Positions 52,446 through 64,000 of a stretch of DNA of 64,000 nt are shown here, one piece after another. The notes under the pieces are model-generated. The model saw only the letters and a program-made list of their open reading frames with translations, was not told the DNA's origin and ran no database searches. The stretch comes from Macrocystis pyrifera (taxonomy: Eukaryota > Sar > Phaeophyceae > Laminariales > Laminariaceae). The first letter of the stretch is position 1; each line of letters starts with the position of its first letter. A program made the translations under genes and the position numbers. Location of the stretch: assembly GCA_031763025.1 (NCBI GenBank), contig JASSKH010000025.1:4650001-4714000 (forward strand). The letters run 5' to 3'.

Positions 52446-55400
52446 AAATTTTACACGTCACGGGACAGCTTACGCGGACTTTAATTGCGCGCCGCGCAAT
52501 GTATGTAAAACCCCTGTTCTGGCAGATACTGGAGCAATGTATAGTCATTCCCATTGACTAGAGCCAACTTTTATGAGAATCCTCGGCAGACATCGATCGA
52601 CTAAACCCACGACACCGTCATGAAATCTGAACGGAATGCGCTGGTTAAGGTCTCCGACCCAGCCTAGTGTCACAGTGCTCACACCTCGGTCGGTGATATG
52701 TGGCGTGGGCTGACCAGGCGTCTGATAAAAAAACATTTTGGCACTGGTCTGTAGAAGACAGACGATAAAAAATCTCTACCCCTCTCCGATGGCAAAATAT
52801 AGACCATTTTTCAGGTTTGACATCGATCGACAAACCCAACGATTACGTCACGAACTCTGAATGAAGCGCGCTGGTTAGAGGCTCCGAGCCACACTAGTAT
52901 CACAGTTCTCACACCTCGGTCGGTGATCTGTGGTGTGGGTGGGCCAGGCGTCTACTAAAAACATATTTGGCAGCTGGTGTGTAGAAAACAGACGACAAAA
53001 ACTCTCGATTCCACTCCGTTGGCACGAAACAGAACTTTTTGAAAGCTTTGATGAAGAGCATAGGACACCGCGGCCAACCTCTCGCCCCCTAGGCCACGGA
53101 TTCCAATTATACCTCCCAGGCCATAATTTACACTCATTGGCCTTGCCCGGTACCAAGCTCGTTGACCGTGGGTGGATTATACGCCGAGATCGAAGGTCAA
53201 TCGTCGCGTGACTGCGGGTGTGCGAGCTGCGAGCTGTGTCTTTCTTCTTCTAGTTTGTGTGCGGCGTGATTTCACGTGGTTCCCGTGGTTCCCGTTAATA
53301 CAGCGATTTTATTGGAGGATGGCTCCCGTCGTTCGCGTTATTTCAGCCATTTGATTGGAAGATAGCTGGCGTCAACTGCCCCGTGTTATTTTAGACTTGC
53401 CTATGTGGGCAAATTTTACACGTCACGGGACAGCTTACGCGGACTTTAATTGCGCGCCGCGCAATGTATGTAAAACCCCTGTTCTGGCAGATACTGGAGC
53501 AATGTATAGTCATTCCCATTGACTAGAGCCAACTTTTATGAGAATCCTCGGCAGACATCGATCGACTAAACCCACGACACCGTCATGAAATCTGAACGGA
53601 ATGCGCTGGTTAAGGTCTCCGACCCAGCCTAGTGTCACAGTGCTCACACCTCGGTCGGTGATATGTGGCGTGGGCTGACCAGGCGTCTGATAAAAAAACA
53701 TTTTGGCACTGGTCTGTAGAAGACAGACGATAAAAAATCTCTACCCCTCTCCGATGGCAAAATATAGACCATTTTTCAGGTTTGACATCGATCGACAAAC
53801 CCAACGATTACGTCACGAACTCTGAATGAAGCGCGCTGGTTAGAGGCTCCGAGCCACACTAGTATCACAGTTCTCACACCTCGGTCGGTGATCTGTGGTG
53901 TGGGTGGGCCAGGCGTCTACTAAAAACATATTTGGCAGCTGGTGTGTAGAAAACAGACGACAAAAACTCTCGATTCCACTCCGTTGGCACGAAACAGAAC
54001 TTTTTGAAAGCTTTGATGAAGAGCATAGGACAACGCGGCCAACCTCTCGCCCCCTAGGCCACGGATTCCAATTATACCTCCCAGGCCATAATTTACACTC
54101 ATTGGCCTTGCCCGGTACCAAGCTCGTTGACCATGGGTGGATTATACACCGAGATCGAAGGTCAATCGTCGCGTGACTGCGGGTGTGCGAGCTGCGAGCT
54201 GTGTCTTTCTTCTTCTAGTTTGTGTGCGGCGTGATTTCACGTGGTTCCCGTGGTTCCCGTTAATACAGCGATTTTATTGGAGGATGGCTCCCGTCGTTCG
54301 CGTTATTTCAGCCATTTGATTGGAAGATAGCTGGCGTCAACTGCCCCGTGTTATTTTAGACTTGCCTATGTGGGCAAATTTTACACGTCACGGGACAGCT
54401 TACGCGGACTTTAATTGCGCGCCGCGCAATGTATGTAAAACCCCTGTTCTGGCAGATACTGGAGCAATGTATAGTCATTCCCATTGACTAGAGCCAACTT
54501 TTATGAGAATCCTCGGCAGACATCGATCGACTAAACCCACGACACCGTCATGAAATCTGAACGGAATGCGCTGGTTAAGGTCTCCGACCCAGCCTAGTGT
54601 CACAGTGCTCACACCTCGGTCGGTGATATGTGGCGTGGGCTGACCAGGCGTCTGATAAAAAAACATTTTGGCACTGGTCTGTAGAAGACAGACGATAAAA
54701 AATCTCTACCCCTCTCCGATGGCAAAATATAGACCATTTTTCAGGTTTGACATCGATCGACAAACCCAACGATTACGTCACGAACTCTGAATGAAGCGCG
54801 CTGGTTAGAGGCTCCGAGCCACACTAGTATCACAGTTCTCACACCTCGGTCGGTGATCTGTGGTGTGGGTGGGCCAGGCGTCTACTAAAAACATATTTGG
54901 CAGCTGGTGTGTAGAAAACAGACGACAAAAACTCTCGATTCCACTCCGTTGGCACGAAACAGAACTTTTTGAAAGCTTTGATGAAGAGCATAGGACAACG
55001 CGGCCAACCTCTCGCCCCCTAGGCCACGGATTCCAATTATACCTCCCAGGCCATAATTTACACTCATTGGCCTTGCCCGGTACCAAGCTCGTTGACCATG
55101 GGTGGATTATACACCGAGATCGAAGGTCAATCGTCGCGTGACTGCGGGTGTGCGAGCTGCGAGCTGTGTCTTTCTTCTTCTAGTTTGTGTGCGGCGTGAT
55201 TTCACGTGGTTCCCGTGGTTCCCGTTAATACAGCGATTTTATTGGAGGATGGCTCCCGTCGTTCGCGTTATTTCAGCCATTTGATTGGAAGATAGCTGGC
55301 GTCAACTGCCCCGTGTTATTTTAGACTTGCCTATGTGGGCAAATTTTACACGTCACGGGACAGCTTACGCGGACTTTAATTGCGCGCCGCGCAATGTATG

Positions 55401-56302
55401 TAAAACCCCTGTTCTGGCAGATACTGGAGCAATGTATAGTCATTCCCATTGACTAGAGCCAACTTTTATGAGAATCCTCGGCAGACATCGATCGACTAAA
55501 CCCACGACACCGTCATGAAATCTGAACGGAATGCGCTGGTTAAGGTCTCCGACCCAGCCTAGTGTCACAGTGCTCACACCTCGGTCGGTGATATGTGGCG
55601 TGGGCTGACCAGGCGTCTGATAAAAAAACATTTTGGCACTGGTCTGTAGAAGACAGACGATAAAAAATCTCTACCCCTCTCCGATGGCAAAATATAGACC
55701 ATTTTTCAGGTTTGACATCGATCGACAAACCCAACGATTACGTCACGAACTCTGAATGAAGCGCGCTGGTTAGAGGCTCCGAGCCACACTAGTATCACAG
55801 TTCTCACACCTCGGTCGGTGATCTGTGGTGTGGGTGGGCCAGGCGTCTACTAAAAACATATTTGGCAGCTGGTGTGTAGAAAACAGACGACAAAAACTCT
55901 CGATTCCACTCCGTTGGCACGAAACAGAACTTTTTGAAAGCTTTGATGAAGAGCATAGGACAACGCGGCCAACCTCTCGCCCCCTAGGCCACGGATTCCA
56001 ATTATACCTCCCAGGCCATAATTTACACTCATTGGCCTTGCCCGGTACCAAGCTCGTTGACCATGGGTGGATTATACACCGAGATCGAAGGTCAATCGTC
56101 GCGTGACTGCGGGTGTGCGAGCTGCGAGCTGTGTCTTTCTTCTTCTAGTTTGTGTGCGGCGTGATTTCACGTGGTTCCCGTGGTTCCCGTTAATACAGCG
56201 ATTTTATTGGAGGATGGCTCCCGTCGTTCGCGTTATTTCAGCCATTTGATTGGAAGATAGCTGGCGTCAACTGCCCCGTGTTATTTTAGACTTGCCTATG
56301 TG
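52446..56302. repeat. Satellite array: four 965-bp units
   Basis: Unit starts (AAATTTTACACGTCACGGGA) are at 52446, 53411, 54376 and 55341. Units 2-4 look identical; unit 1 differs at a few sites (for example GACACCGCGG against GACAACGCGG near 53065). Each unit contains an older internal duplication of about 230 bp: two blocks with GACATCGATCGAC, CTCACACCTCGGTCGGTGAT and CCAGGCGTCT. Open frames of 60-93 codons repeat with the unit but have no domain. Unit length, homogeneity and lack of a known RNA sequence argue for satellite DNA or a recent tandem amplification. Confidence 0.95.
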
Positions 56303-56500
56303 TGCAGCCCTAAGGGATTCCCAAAATCCCAGAGGCGTGTTTTTTTTACACGTACCTCCGTGAAAGCATTCCTTACCAAAAATCTTGAGTGAGTCCCCAA
56401 TCCTAGTCATTCCCATTGAACTGCATTGTCTTTTCACCCATGAGGTTTGCAATATATTCTGTGACGTTTTTCGGCAGGGTCGCTTCCTGCTCTACAGGTA
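56303..56500. repeat. Repeat fragment inverted relative to 44050-44130
   Basis: GAGTCCCCAATCCTAGTCAT with following TCCCATTGA (56391-56419) is the reverse complement of sequence at 44050-44077. ACACGTACCTCC (56347-56358) is likewise inverted relative to GAGGTACGTGT (44108-44118). 56445-56500 matches 17690-17750 directly. TAGTCATTCCCATTGA also occurs in every 965-bp unit, linking the satellite to this family. Confidence 0.55.
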
Positions 56501-57939
56501 GAGTGGCAATTTCGCAGTGTTGGGGCCTGAAAATTCGTGACGTAGGCCAATTACACACACCAAAACCAACCAAAAATGTGACAAATTCGTACGCTGATTG
56601 GATGATGACTTGAAGAACCTAGCTTGTCAATTCCGCCGCCCATCGCAGCACGGCATATTTTATGCAGCAGAAGCACCTCACGGCAGATAGAAAGCTCTCG
56701 ATGGAGGAAGCACATCTGACGACCGCGCAGCAAGCACGCCGCCCAATCGTTCGTGTGATGCCACCATACAACCCCAAGACTGGAGACACAGATCGCAGCA
56801 GCAGGTGCAGCAGTAGTAGAGGAAGAAGAGTGCGATGGCAAACTTGACGAGCGGTTGAGTGCGAGAACCAAAAACTCCGAAACGTGTAAAAACCAGAGGC
56901 AGAGCCACCTCGACACCCCGACAGCAAGCATACGCATCTATCTGTTGGAACTCGTACGATCACGGGGACTAGTTATATCGTTGCTGCTGTTATTGCAGCG
57001 TGTGTGCGGTTGTTGTCGTAAAGAGAGAGTGCCTACTCCCCCAAATCCGAACGTCGATTGGCGAGAAGAGACGGGGGAGGGGCTTTGGGAAGAGCGTGGC
57101 GGAATTGTAAGGATCGTTGGGGCATAAGTATGAAGACCAAACGGTTATTACATTATTGCATCAGAATTGCAAGTGCGTATCATTCGGCGTCGTGGATGGC
57201 TGGGGCCATTTATAAATATCTTACATGCTGCGACGAATTGAGGTGCTTTAAAAGCCTAGGATGTAGCTCTACACAAGATCTTTCGAATGTGGCTGTTTTC
57301 ACGGCGAGGTTCCAACTACAGCGGTCGTGGTGGCGTCGCAACAGAGAGCACATCCATGGCACCGGTAACAACAACACAAAACTCAAAAACTTGAGCGACC
57401 CGTATCGAGAATGCCTGCGCACGCCTTGGAAATGTTTCCCTCTCCTCTTTTTTTCGCCTCCCCCAGGCCCCACTACTAGAAAATTGCCGTAAATCGGAGT
57501 ATAATTATCAAATACGTGGTACCTGGTAGCCTGGTAGGCAACAACAGCGACAGCATCTGATATCAGCAAACTGCTATGACGGGGGACCATAGTAGTAGGA
57601 CTAAATATTGTAGTCAAAATAGGGAAGTATATAGGTATTTGTGTGTACCGTAGGTCCTATTTACTACCGGTAAGTTGTGTGTGCAGACGGTTTCTGCGTT
57701 GTGACGTATTTAGAACTGCGAAAACCGATGGAATCGATCCCAATCCTGTCGTACAGTACTGGTGGTGCAGGTGCTCGTGCCGCTGTGGTGCCCTGCGACT
57801 GTTAGCACCTCACTTGAAACGGAAGTGTTGTTCCTGTGTCGCCGGGGCCGTCCCTGGTTTGTTGTGTGCCCGGAGTCTCTGCCGACTGGCAGCAGTTGTC
57901 ACCTGTTCCGGTGCTGCTGGCGGGATATCTGACGTTAGA
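56501..57939. other. No gene recognised
   Basis: Frames up to 144 codons (57058-57492) without motifs. 57581-57660 resembles the tiny MITE at 12741-12835. GGTACCTGGTAGCCTGGTAG near 57521 contains the recurrent TACCTGGTA word. Confidence 0.4.
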
Positions 57940-59180
57940 GGACATCCAGAGTACATGCCTTATCCTAGACACAGAATCTGACGACTTACTTGGGTAATCA
58001 GCTTTTCGTACCGAAAAATTGCAAGCTCTCTGAATTCAAGATGTTGTCCACGACGACAAACAGCAGCAGAACGATCGATGAGTAGGATGGTGACACAACT
58101 GTATAGCGTCGTTGCCCGACGCGCGGTCAGCGGGCGGCGCATCTCTCAGTGTCCAGACTACAGTCGCCTGGCGCGGGTTTGGGCCTAGAGACCAAGAGAA
58201 GCGCACTCGTCGCGCACCGCTCGGTGGATACGTACTCGTAGACTACAGCAGCGGCACAGCAGCAGCGCAGCAAATAAATGGACCTGAATTTCAATTTACT
58301 AATTCGTACGGAAAATAGAAGTACCGCCGGCAAGCTCTTGCCCCCTAGGGCATGCATCCACCTCATTTCTTTGAGCCCGTCATCTATGCTAATTGATCTT
58401 GCCGGCCACCGCGCGGGTTGCCTGTGGGCCAAGTCTCTGTCGAGATCGACCGTCTATCGCGTATCGTCGCACCAGCTGAAATGATCATATTTTTCGCCTT
58501 TATTTGTATCTTGCGATCCTCATCGTATGTATGTTTCGGCACGCGCAAAAGTTGGAAATACGTCAATCTGTCGAATGTGTAACAACACGCAACAAAAAAA
58601 TGGCTTGTTTCATGTTTGGGAGGATACCGTAGGACGCCGGCGGCAAGCTCTTGCCCCCTAGAGCATGCATCCACCTCAGTTCTCATTTCGCCAACAACAA
58701 CTATTTCGCGGTGTAGAGATCTCTTGTCCATCTGTCGTCTACTTGTTGTGATAAACAGCCGACATGTTTTGCTTTGGCCAAGAGAGCGTCATCAGCTTTC
58801 TGACTGCTTGTTGGAGATCTCTCCCCGATCATGTTTCGTTTTTCATTGGCCAACAGTCCTGTATTTAGCCCTGCAACCCCAATTACATCTCAATGATATC
58901 GATCCCATTGCTGTGGTACTGGTGCGGGTGCTCGTTCCGTCTTCGTGTGCTGCTGCTGGATATATGTCCCCGCCGAGTACTATAACAAGTGGTACCGATA
59001 GTCAACAAGTAGACGCTCTGTCTGAGCCAAACACAGCACTCTGGGCTTCCGTTTGTGCTGATCCCGACTGGCCTCTCCCGTCACTCTCAACAACTCCACT
59101 TGTGACTTCACAAAAAAAGAGGCAAGCAAACTGAGAACAGCGCTCGAATGCATTTCATCGAGGGCAATAACAATAAATCT
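57940..59180 (+). repeat. Dispersed repeat family, copy 2
   Basis: The first 320 bp match 17990-18310 closely (GACAAACAGCAGCAGAACG or CGAACAGCAGCAGAACGATC, GAGTAGGATGGTGACACAAC, CGGTCAGCGGGCGGCGCATC). The last 90 bp match 19755-19850. Two related blocks with CAAGCTCTTGCCCCCTAG (58330 and 58640) lie between. The 172-codon frame at 58616-59134 is inside this repeat and has no domain. Confidence 0.6.
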
Positions 59181-59510
59181 ATATAAATTTCCGAAAATTA
59201 CCCTGATGAGGTACCGGTCGGTGACGAGTTTTGTTGGGGATTAATGCCGTCCGCAGATCTGAGATGTTGGCCTCGGTCGCCACGTACTGCGGTGGATGCT
59301 AAATTTCTCTCCTGCACGTTCTCGCGACTGCATAGAACCTTCAGGGCCATGTGTTTGGCACGCGAGCTGAAGGTGTACGGTTCCCGGCCACATGCAGGCA
59401 GAGCTGGAGTGTTACCGATGTTGATGCGGGACGCGCTTTAAAACGCCTCTCCGGACCCAAGCTCCTACTTCTACCTTATGATATTAATAGCACAGTAGAC
59501 TGTTTAATAT

Positions 59511-60501
59511 TTAGTCGCTAGTGCTACCGCCACAAGTTCCGCTTCCGTTGTTTGACTGAGACGCGATTCCTTGAAGACCCGCATTGAAGCTTCTCGGATC
59601 GTTGGACATCATCACGACGTATGAGGACATAGACTTGCCGTTGTCCGGGGTGTTGCGCCACTTAACGTTGGCAAATACCGACAGGATGACACCACCTCTT
59701 TCACAGACGATGTCGAAGTTTATCGTGCTGGGTATCGGAGAAGGTGCTTGACTGCCGCCTATGTGGGCCTTAGATGGCTTTGATATTGCCCTCGCGAGCT
59801 GGTATACGCTGCAGGGGAAGTACCGAGACACGTGAGAAATGAGAGGACGCAGAAGACGGTGTTTTTATGATGCTGATGTTGATGATGACAACCATGATTA
59901 TCTTACTGATGGCGATGGTAGTACATAATGATACTGTACTTTCTAAATGATGATAAAGGCGACAACGGCGTTGATGATGATGCCGGTTGGACGGTCGCCC
60001 CGTGTTCAGAAGTTGATGTCGAAGGTGCTTGCTCCGTAGGTTGATCGGCTAGAGGTACCATTGTCGGCATTTTTCAAGAAGGTGGTGGACTCGGTAGTGA
60101 AGTTGTTGTACGGTGCGGCGATGAAGGAGTAGCCTGTGTCTTTTGGAGGTGATGGTAAAATGCCAGGAATCGTCATGGATGTAGAACTCGGAGCAGGGTA
60201 GTAGAAGCAGTAGCAACTGATGGGGAAGATTTAGCGGGATCTTGATGTAGGTGTTGGCGTGAGCTTCGTCGTTCTCCAAGTTTGTGCAACGGGTATTGAG
60301 CGGACAATATTGTAGAGGTGGTGCTGATTCAGGAGATGCATTGCCTTCTCCGGCGCTGCCTCCCAAAGAGCCATTCTTGAAAGGTTTTGGGAGTATGTAC
60401 CGCAACAGTCTCCCCACCGAACTTATGTTTAGCTGAAGGCTGGTGGTAGCGGGTGCTATCGAATATAATCGCCTGTTCATTTCCTGCCGAGGCTGTGGCA
60501 C
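59511..60501 (-). pseudogene. Minus-strand decayed gene of unknown family, part 1
   Basis: Two protein-like segments end in proper stops. One runs from 60501 to about 60009. Its N-terminal part includes TNLENDEAHANTYIKIPLN, then the frame shifts by one near 60215, and it continues with DTGYSFIAAPYNNFTTEST and ends STYGASTFDINF before a TGA. The second, 59831-59511, contains FDIVCERGGVILSVFANVKW and a Ser/Gly-rich end. The composition (Asn, Thr, Tyr, Gly) suggests beta-rich extracellular or structural proteins, but I recognise no family. It may belong to the repeat whose better-defined part is 61710-64000. Confidence 0.35.
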
Positions 60502-60532
60502 GCGTCAAAGCACGTGTTGTTTCCAGGTGACG

Positions 60533-61268
60533 TTACGTTTCCGTTTGTTTTGTGGGAGAAGTTCCTTGTCTTCCCGCAGGTGCCGCCCCTCCAGTGCAGT
60601 ATTTGTTTAGCGCTCGCTTAGTCCGCCTCGGGTGACTATCTAGGGTGGTTGACCGCCTGCTGCTGCCCGTCACCTGTGCCTCAGCTATTGTCGTACTGCA
60701 ACTCAATTCACTGCCCTTATCAGGGCTAGCAACCCTTGCGCAGCTCCACTTGGGGATGATGGTCAGCTTCGCACTGCCTGGTTGGGCGATTGCGATGGCG
60801 TAGGTGTTGGTGAGGTCGAGGCGTGGTGTGTAGTCCCCCATGTCCCTCAACAGGGTATACTTGCGGTTGTAATGCACGTTGTCGTCGTTACGGTGTTGTT
60901 GTAGTTGTCGTTCGCGTCGTTGTTGAGTTGATGCCGTCCATATTCGGATATGGTAGTTGGGTACGTTTCAAGATGGCACGGAAGTTGCAGTTCTCAACAT
61001 TCCCCCGACATTTCTCATCGCTTTGCCGTCCGCCTTGTTCACGGGGTCGGAGATGTTAGAGTCAAATTATCCCACAACGCGATGCAAGTTGTCCGCGGTG
61101 CTAGTTATCGTGACCTGTAAGGCGAGCTCAAGCGTTTCCACCCATGTCGAACGAGTAAAGGTCGCAGGCTCCGGTTATTTACTTCAGCGACTGGACGAAA
61201 AGCTGTCCGTCATCATGCATGACGCGGATGAAGCAAAGGTTGTGATACCGCCTTATAGCGAAATCTGA
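60533..61268 (-). pseudogene. Minus-strand decayed gene of unknown family, part 2
   Basis: From 61268 downward the minus strand gives RYHNLCFIRVMHDDGQLF up to a TAA. In a second frame it gives LELALQVTITSTADNLHRVV, an in-frame TAA and SNISDPVNKADGKAMRNVGG. A further frame (60877-60533) gives NRKYTLLRDMGDYTPRLDL and IAIAQPGSAKLTIIPKWSC. The overall impression is one ancestral protein broken by at least two stops and frame changes. Family unknown. Confidence 0.3.
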
Positions 61269-61713
61269 GGCACCAAGAAGAGGCTGCCTCCTAGAATGAT
61301 GATTCGGGAAGCATCCACGTCCAGCTTGTGTTTTGCTAAGGAGTGACACGAAGGAATTGGTAGTCGGAGAACATTCCCCTTACGTAGCCCAGGGGTGTCG
61401 TCAAAGTAGTGCTCGAACATCCCACTGTCTATGAAGATGGTCAAGGATTGTCGCTCATGGTGTTTTGTTTGTAGTTGTTGCACTCCCCGGCACTTGCTGC
61501 CGTCGGGATCGAGTTTTCAGATTCTGCCCAAACTGCCTTAGCGTCGCGATAGAGGACCCTCAAGCTTTCCCGCCGATTGTTGAAATACAGAGGGCTGGTT
61601 TCCTTGTGCTCTACTAATTCAAATGGCGTCCTGCGTTTCATTGATGACCACGAACGAATATCCTCCTTGGAAGCCCCATTCCTCTGGTGATGTAGGGTGG
61701 TACTGCTAACCAT
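61253..61713 (-). pseudogene. Copia-type protease-like remnant
   Basis: TIFIDSGMFEHYFDDTPGLR (about 61440-61381, minus) resembles the Ty1/Copia protease start, where the active site is DSGAS followed by H and an acidic turn. Here the two residues after DSG are Met-Phe, so the active site is altered. It lies downstream of the Gag-like part of copy B on the same strand, the order expected for Copia gag-pol. The preceding stretch (FELVEHKETSPLYFNNRRES) is not identifiable. Confidence 0.35.
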
Positions 61714-61945
61714 TCTTGGTGGAATTGCCGTTGCCGTTACTGGCCAGATTCGTCTACCGAATAAGATGTATTATGAAGTATGAATCAAGTTTAGTGAGCA
61801 CCTCTGGATTCCTCCTTCACCTTGCTTCTTATGGTGTTTCGAGTTATGTTTGTTTTCCTTGGCTTTGCTCTCGCCGTTGAAGTGGGGCGCAGTTACGTGC
61901 ATCCCTTGGGGGGCCTCCTTCTGCCGGCCCTCCTGTAGTTGGGGT

Positions 61946-62738
61946 CTACCGTAGAAAATGATTTCTCGCGATGTCCAAATTGCCTACAGAGGTACAGGGG
62001 ATATCACACTGTGGAGGTCTTCCTACGGTTTCATGGTGACGTTTCGGTCCGCAATTGACAGGGGTGCTTGAAAGACGTGCGAAGAGGTCCTCGTACATAT
62101 TCCACATGGTTGAACTGGTGTCTTCCTGTCGAAACTCGTGGTTTTTAAAGCCGGTGTCGAGCTCGATAGTTTGTGTAAGATTAAGCGCATTGGGCAGGAG
62201 ATGTCCAAGCCATTCGAGGGAAATGTGCTCCCCCATATCGTGAAGACGGTGTCGCGCTGTTTACAACGCCGCCATATTCCTCGTTGATTGCCTTCCAAGC
62301 GGCTTGTACGTCTCCCAGTCCACCCTCCGTATTATGTCCCTCATGACGGCGCACATCTGTCACATCTGAAGTTGGTCCTTGGAACAGGGCATCAATTCGA
62401 TGCTGCACCTGAGTAAATGTATTCAGGTCAGCAGCAGCTGCTCGAAACGTCGACGGCAGAGCATATGATGAGCTCGTGCTCTCGTTTGCGTGGCCGACCC
62501 CATCTTGGCGCGCTGGTGCAGCTCCGGGCGTCCTCCATCTTCCAACTCTCCTCAAATTTATTCGCGCCTGGCGTGCTATATGTTGCCGCCCCTTTCCCAG
62601 TGGTTTTCCCTCTATTCTTGCCTGCAAGTTGCAAATATGGTATTCTTCCCCACAGCACCTCCCCTGTTCCAGTCTTGAAGCAAACGTTATCGCGCAGGAG
62701 GATTTCCTAACACCAAACCCATCCCCGCTCATAGACAA
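61946..62738 (-). pseudogene. Decayed Gag-like coding fragment, copy B
   Basis: Same two frames as 269-972. The first carries FTQVQHRIDALFQGP and DVQAAWKAINEEYGG. The second carries GEHISLEWLGHLLPNALNL and LDTGFKNHEFRQED and is open to a stop near 61948. In this copy the second frame lacks the nonsense codon seen in copy A, so copy B is less decayed here. The frame change between the two parts is shared by both copies, so it predates their separation or marks an intron. Confidence 0.4.
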
Positions 62739-62870
62739 CGAAGTCCCACTTCCTCCCTCCCCGTGGCCAAATTCAGCTTAACACCTGGGTGAGCGTCGCC
62801 TCTACCCAGACTGCACCTACTGAAGTATCAGCTTTCCGCGACCATGTGGCTTTGCCTCCTCGCAAAATAC

Positions 62871-62936
62871 ATCCAGATGAAGACGCAGTGCTATACGTAT
62901 CATATCCAGATGAAGACGCAGTGCTATACGTATCAT
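62871..62936. repeat. 33-bp exact tandem duplication
   Basis: ATCCAGATGAAGACGCAGTG and the following 13 bases occur twice head to tail. Copy A has a single diverged version near 1155-1190. Confidence 0.9.
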
Positions 62937-64000
62937 GTACAGTCCGCACATCAGTAATGCATTGTGTTTGACGCACCCCCCATGGCCCAACTCGACCACG
63001 CACCCAGCCTGCGATAAAGGCAATGCACATTCAATAGGCGCTGATACGCGAGAAGAAATAAGCTCCCAACAGCCAGTCTCTGGCTGCGGCACGAGCTTCA
63101 CTGCAACACGCAGCAGCGTGGGAAAGGTCAACCAGATGCCAGGAGTCGGATGGTGTGATAAGCCTCCTAGACGATTTTACGTACATAGCGTTTCCACAAT
63201 ACCGCACAATTCCTATAAATAGATTGGTGCCGGGAACAGGCCGTACAGACCTTCAGGAACACTCCACGCGTATCATTCCTAGACAAAAAGCAAATCGCAA
63301 GACCTGGTGGGCCAACCCGATGCGTGCCGCGCCTCGTGGCAATTAAAGCTGGCCTTGTGAGAAACAAAGCAATGACACGGCCTACTGCTACGCGAGACAA
63401 GGTCGAACAGGATCAGTGACAAGAAGGCATCGCACATTTGAGGATGAATCCAGCTTCATGCCGGAAATATCACCCCCCCCTTCACGGCGCTTTGCGCTTC
63501 GCGCTTGTTGCAAGGAATGTCTGCCTTGTCGGAGAAAACCAGACGTATTTCGTCCCGGCATTGTAGAGACGCGAGGATCTACATTCATACGAGTACGTGC
63601 ATGTATGACATGGACACACCCCTTCCCCCTACGCGTTCGCCGAGAGTACACGCGGGGCACGGACGACGATTGTCCTTTACAACCGTTATTCCCTTCTGCC
63701 CCATATACTAAAAAAAAACATGTGGAAGGTCCTAAAGCTATTTATGTCCTTGGAAGCGTTATTCCATGCCGCCCCGTAAATCTGAACAAATCTCTGTCAA
63801 GCGTTCTAAAAATTGACAACTGCTAATACAGATCCTACATACATATGGATACCTGTTTTTTTATTGACGCCATAGATTGTGTTGGTGTCAGGCGCTGCTG
63901 TGATACTCACTGTTAATACTACTGCAGTTCTCGAATAGTATCGGCCTAGTTTCCACCGATACACTGTGATTTAGAATTTTCTCGACATTTCTCGAAATTT

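Larger units (their letters stand above)
61710..64000. repeat. Large dispersed repeat, right copy (B), cut by the window end
   Basis: Diverged direct copy of 1-2640. It reaches the equivalent of position about 2645 at base 64000, so its right end is outside the window. Differences include one unit fewer of the 137-bp duplication and one extra 33-bp duplication (62871-62936). Confidence 0.8.

Noticed and set aside
52446..56302. 5S rDNA or another RNA gene array; also the repeated 93-codon frame as a gene family
   Set aside because: No 5S rRNA or snRNA core sequence is recognisable. The frames are short, exist on both strands and are open simply because the unit is copied.
58616..59134. 172-codon frame as a gene
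   Set aside because: It lies within a dispersed repeat whose other copy does not keep the frame, and it shows no motif.

Overview
The window reads as nuclear DNA of a stramenopile, most probably a brown alga. The main reason is one intact single-exon gene at 25118-27397. It encodes a 759-residue protein built from 19 copies of a Cys4-type repeat with the spacing C-X4-C-X16-C-X2-H-X12. This is the EsV-1-7 motif known from the Ectocarpus IMMEDIATE UPRIGHT family and from phaeoviruses. No bacterial operon, rRNA gene or convincing intact tRNA gene is visible. Most of the rest is transposon-derived or low-complexity DNA, rich in CAG/CTG runs and in short words such as TACCWGGTA and TACTGCTGTAC.

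The centre is a complete, very young Ty3/Gypsy-type LTR retrotransposon (31304-42998, 11,695 bp). Its 446-bp LTRs look identical on reading and are flanked by a 4-bp CTTC duplication. It has several unusual parts: two primer-binding sites separated by a truncated second LTR; a long leader with four 127-bp repeats, each able to form a strong hairpin; a Gag with a poly-Ser/Arg domain and a CCCH finger instead of the usual CCHC knuckle; one UGA codon between in-frame gag and pol, followed 7 nt later by a perfect 8-bp hairpin (likely readthrough signal); and a Pol ending in chromo-like and Tudor-like regions. One base too many inside the RT domain breaks pol. The element sits in an older OTU-like coding remnant.

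Layout. 1-2640 and 61710-64000 are two diverged direct copies of one repeat; minus-strand fragments in it resemble a decayed Ty1/Copia gag and protease. 2.9-3.9 kb holds other coding debris, including a Copia RT-like stretch. 5359-10523 is bounded by 19-bp inverted repeats with subterminal CGTCTTAGA arrays and contains a smaller non-autonomous LTR element (5972-9440). 14098-14930 is a MULE-type MITE made largely of GGGTC pentamers with a 9-bp target duplication. 17-20 kb and 57.9-59.2 kb share a repeat family, and the first copy contains a large inverted repeat beside a (CAG)10 tract. 29.3-30.8 kb is a mosaic of CTG-rich repeats. 52.4-56.3 kb is a satellite of four 965-bp units. 59.5-61.7 kb contains minus-strand decayed coding sequence of unknown family.

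Only the EsV-1-7 gene looks like a functional host gene. Brown algal genes usually have several short exons, so single exons of other genes could be hidden in stretches described here as featureless.
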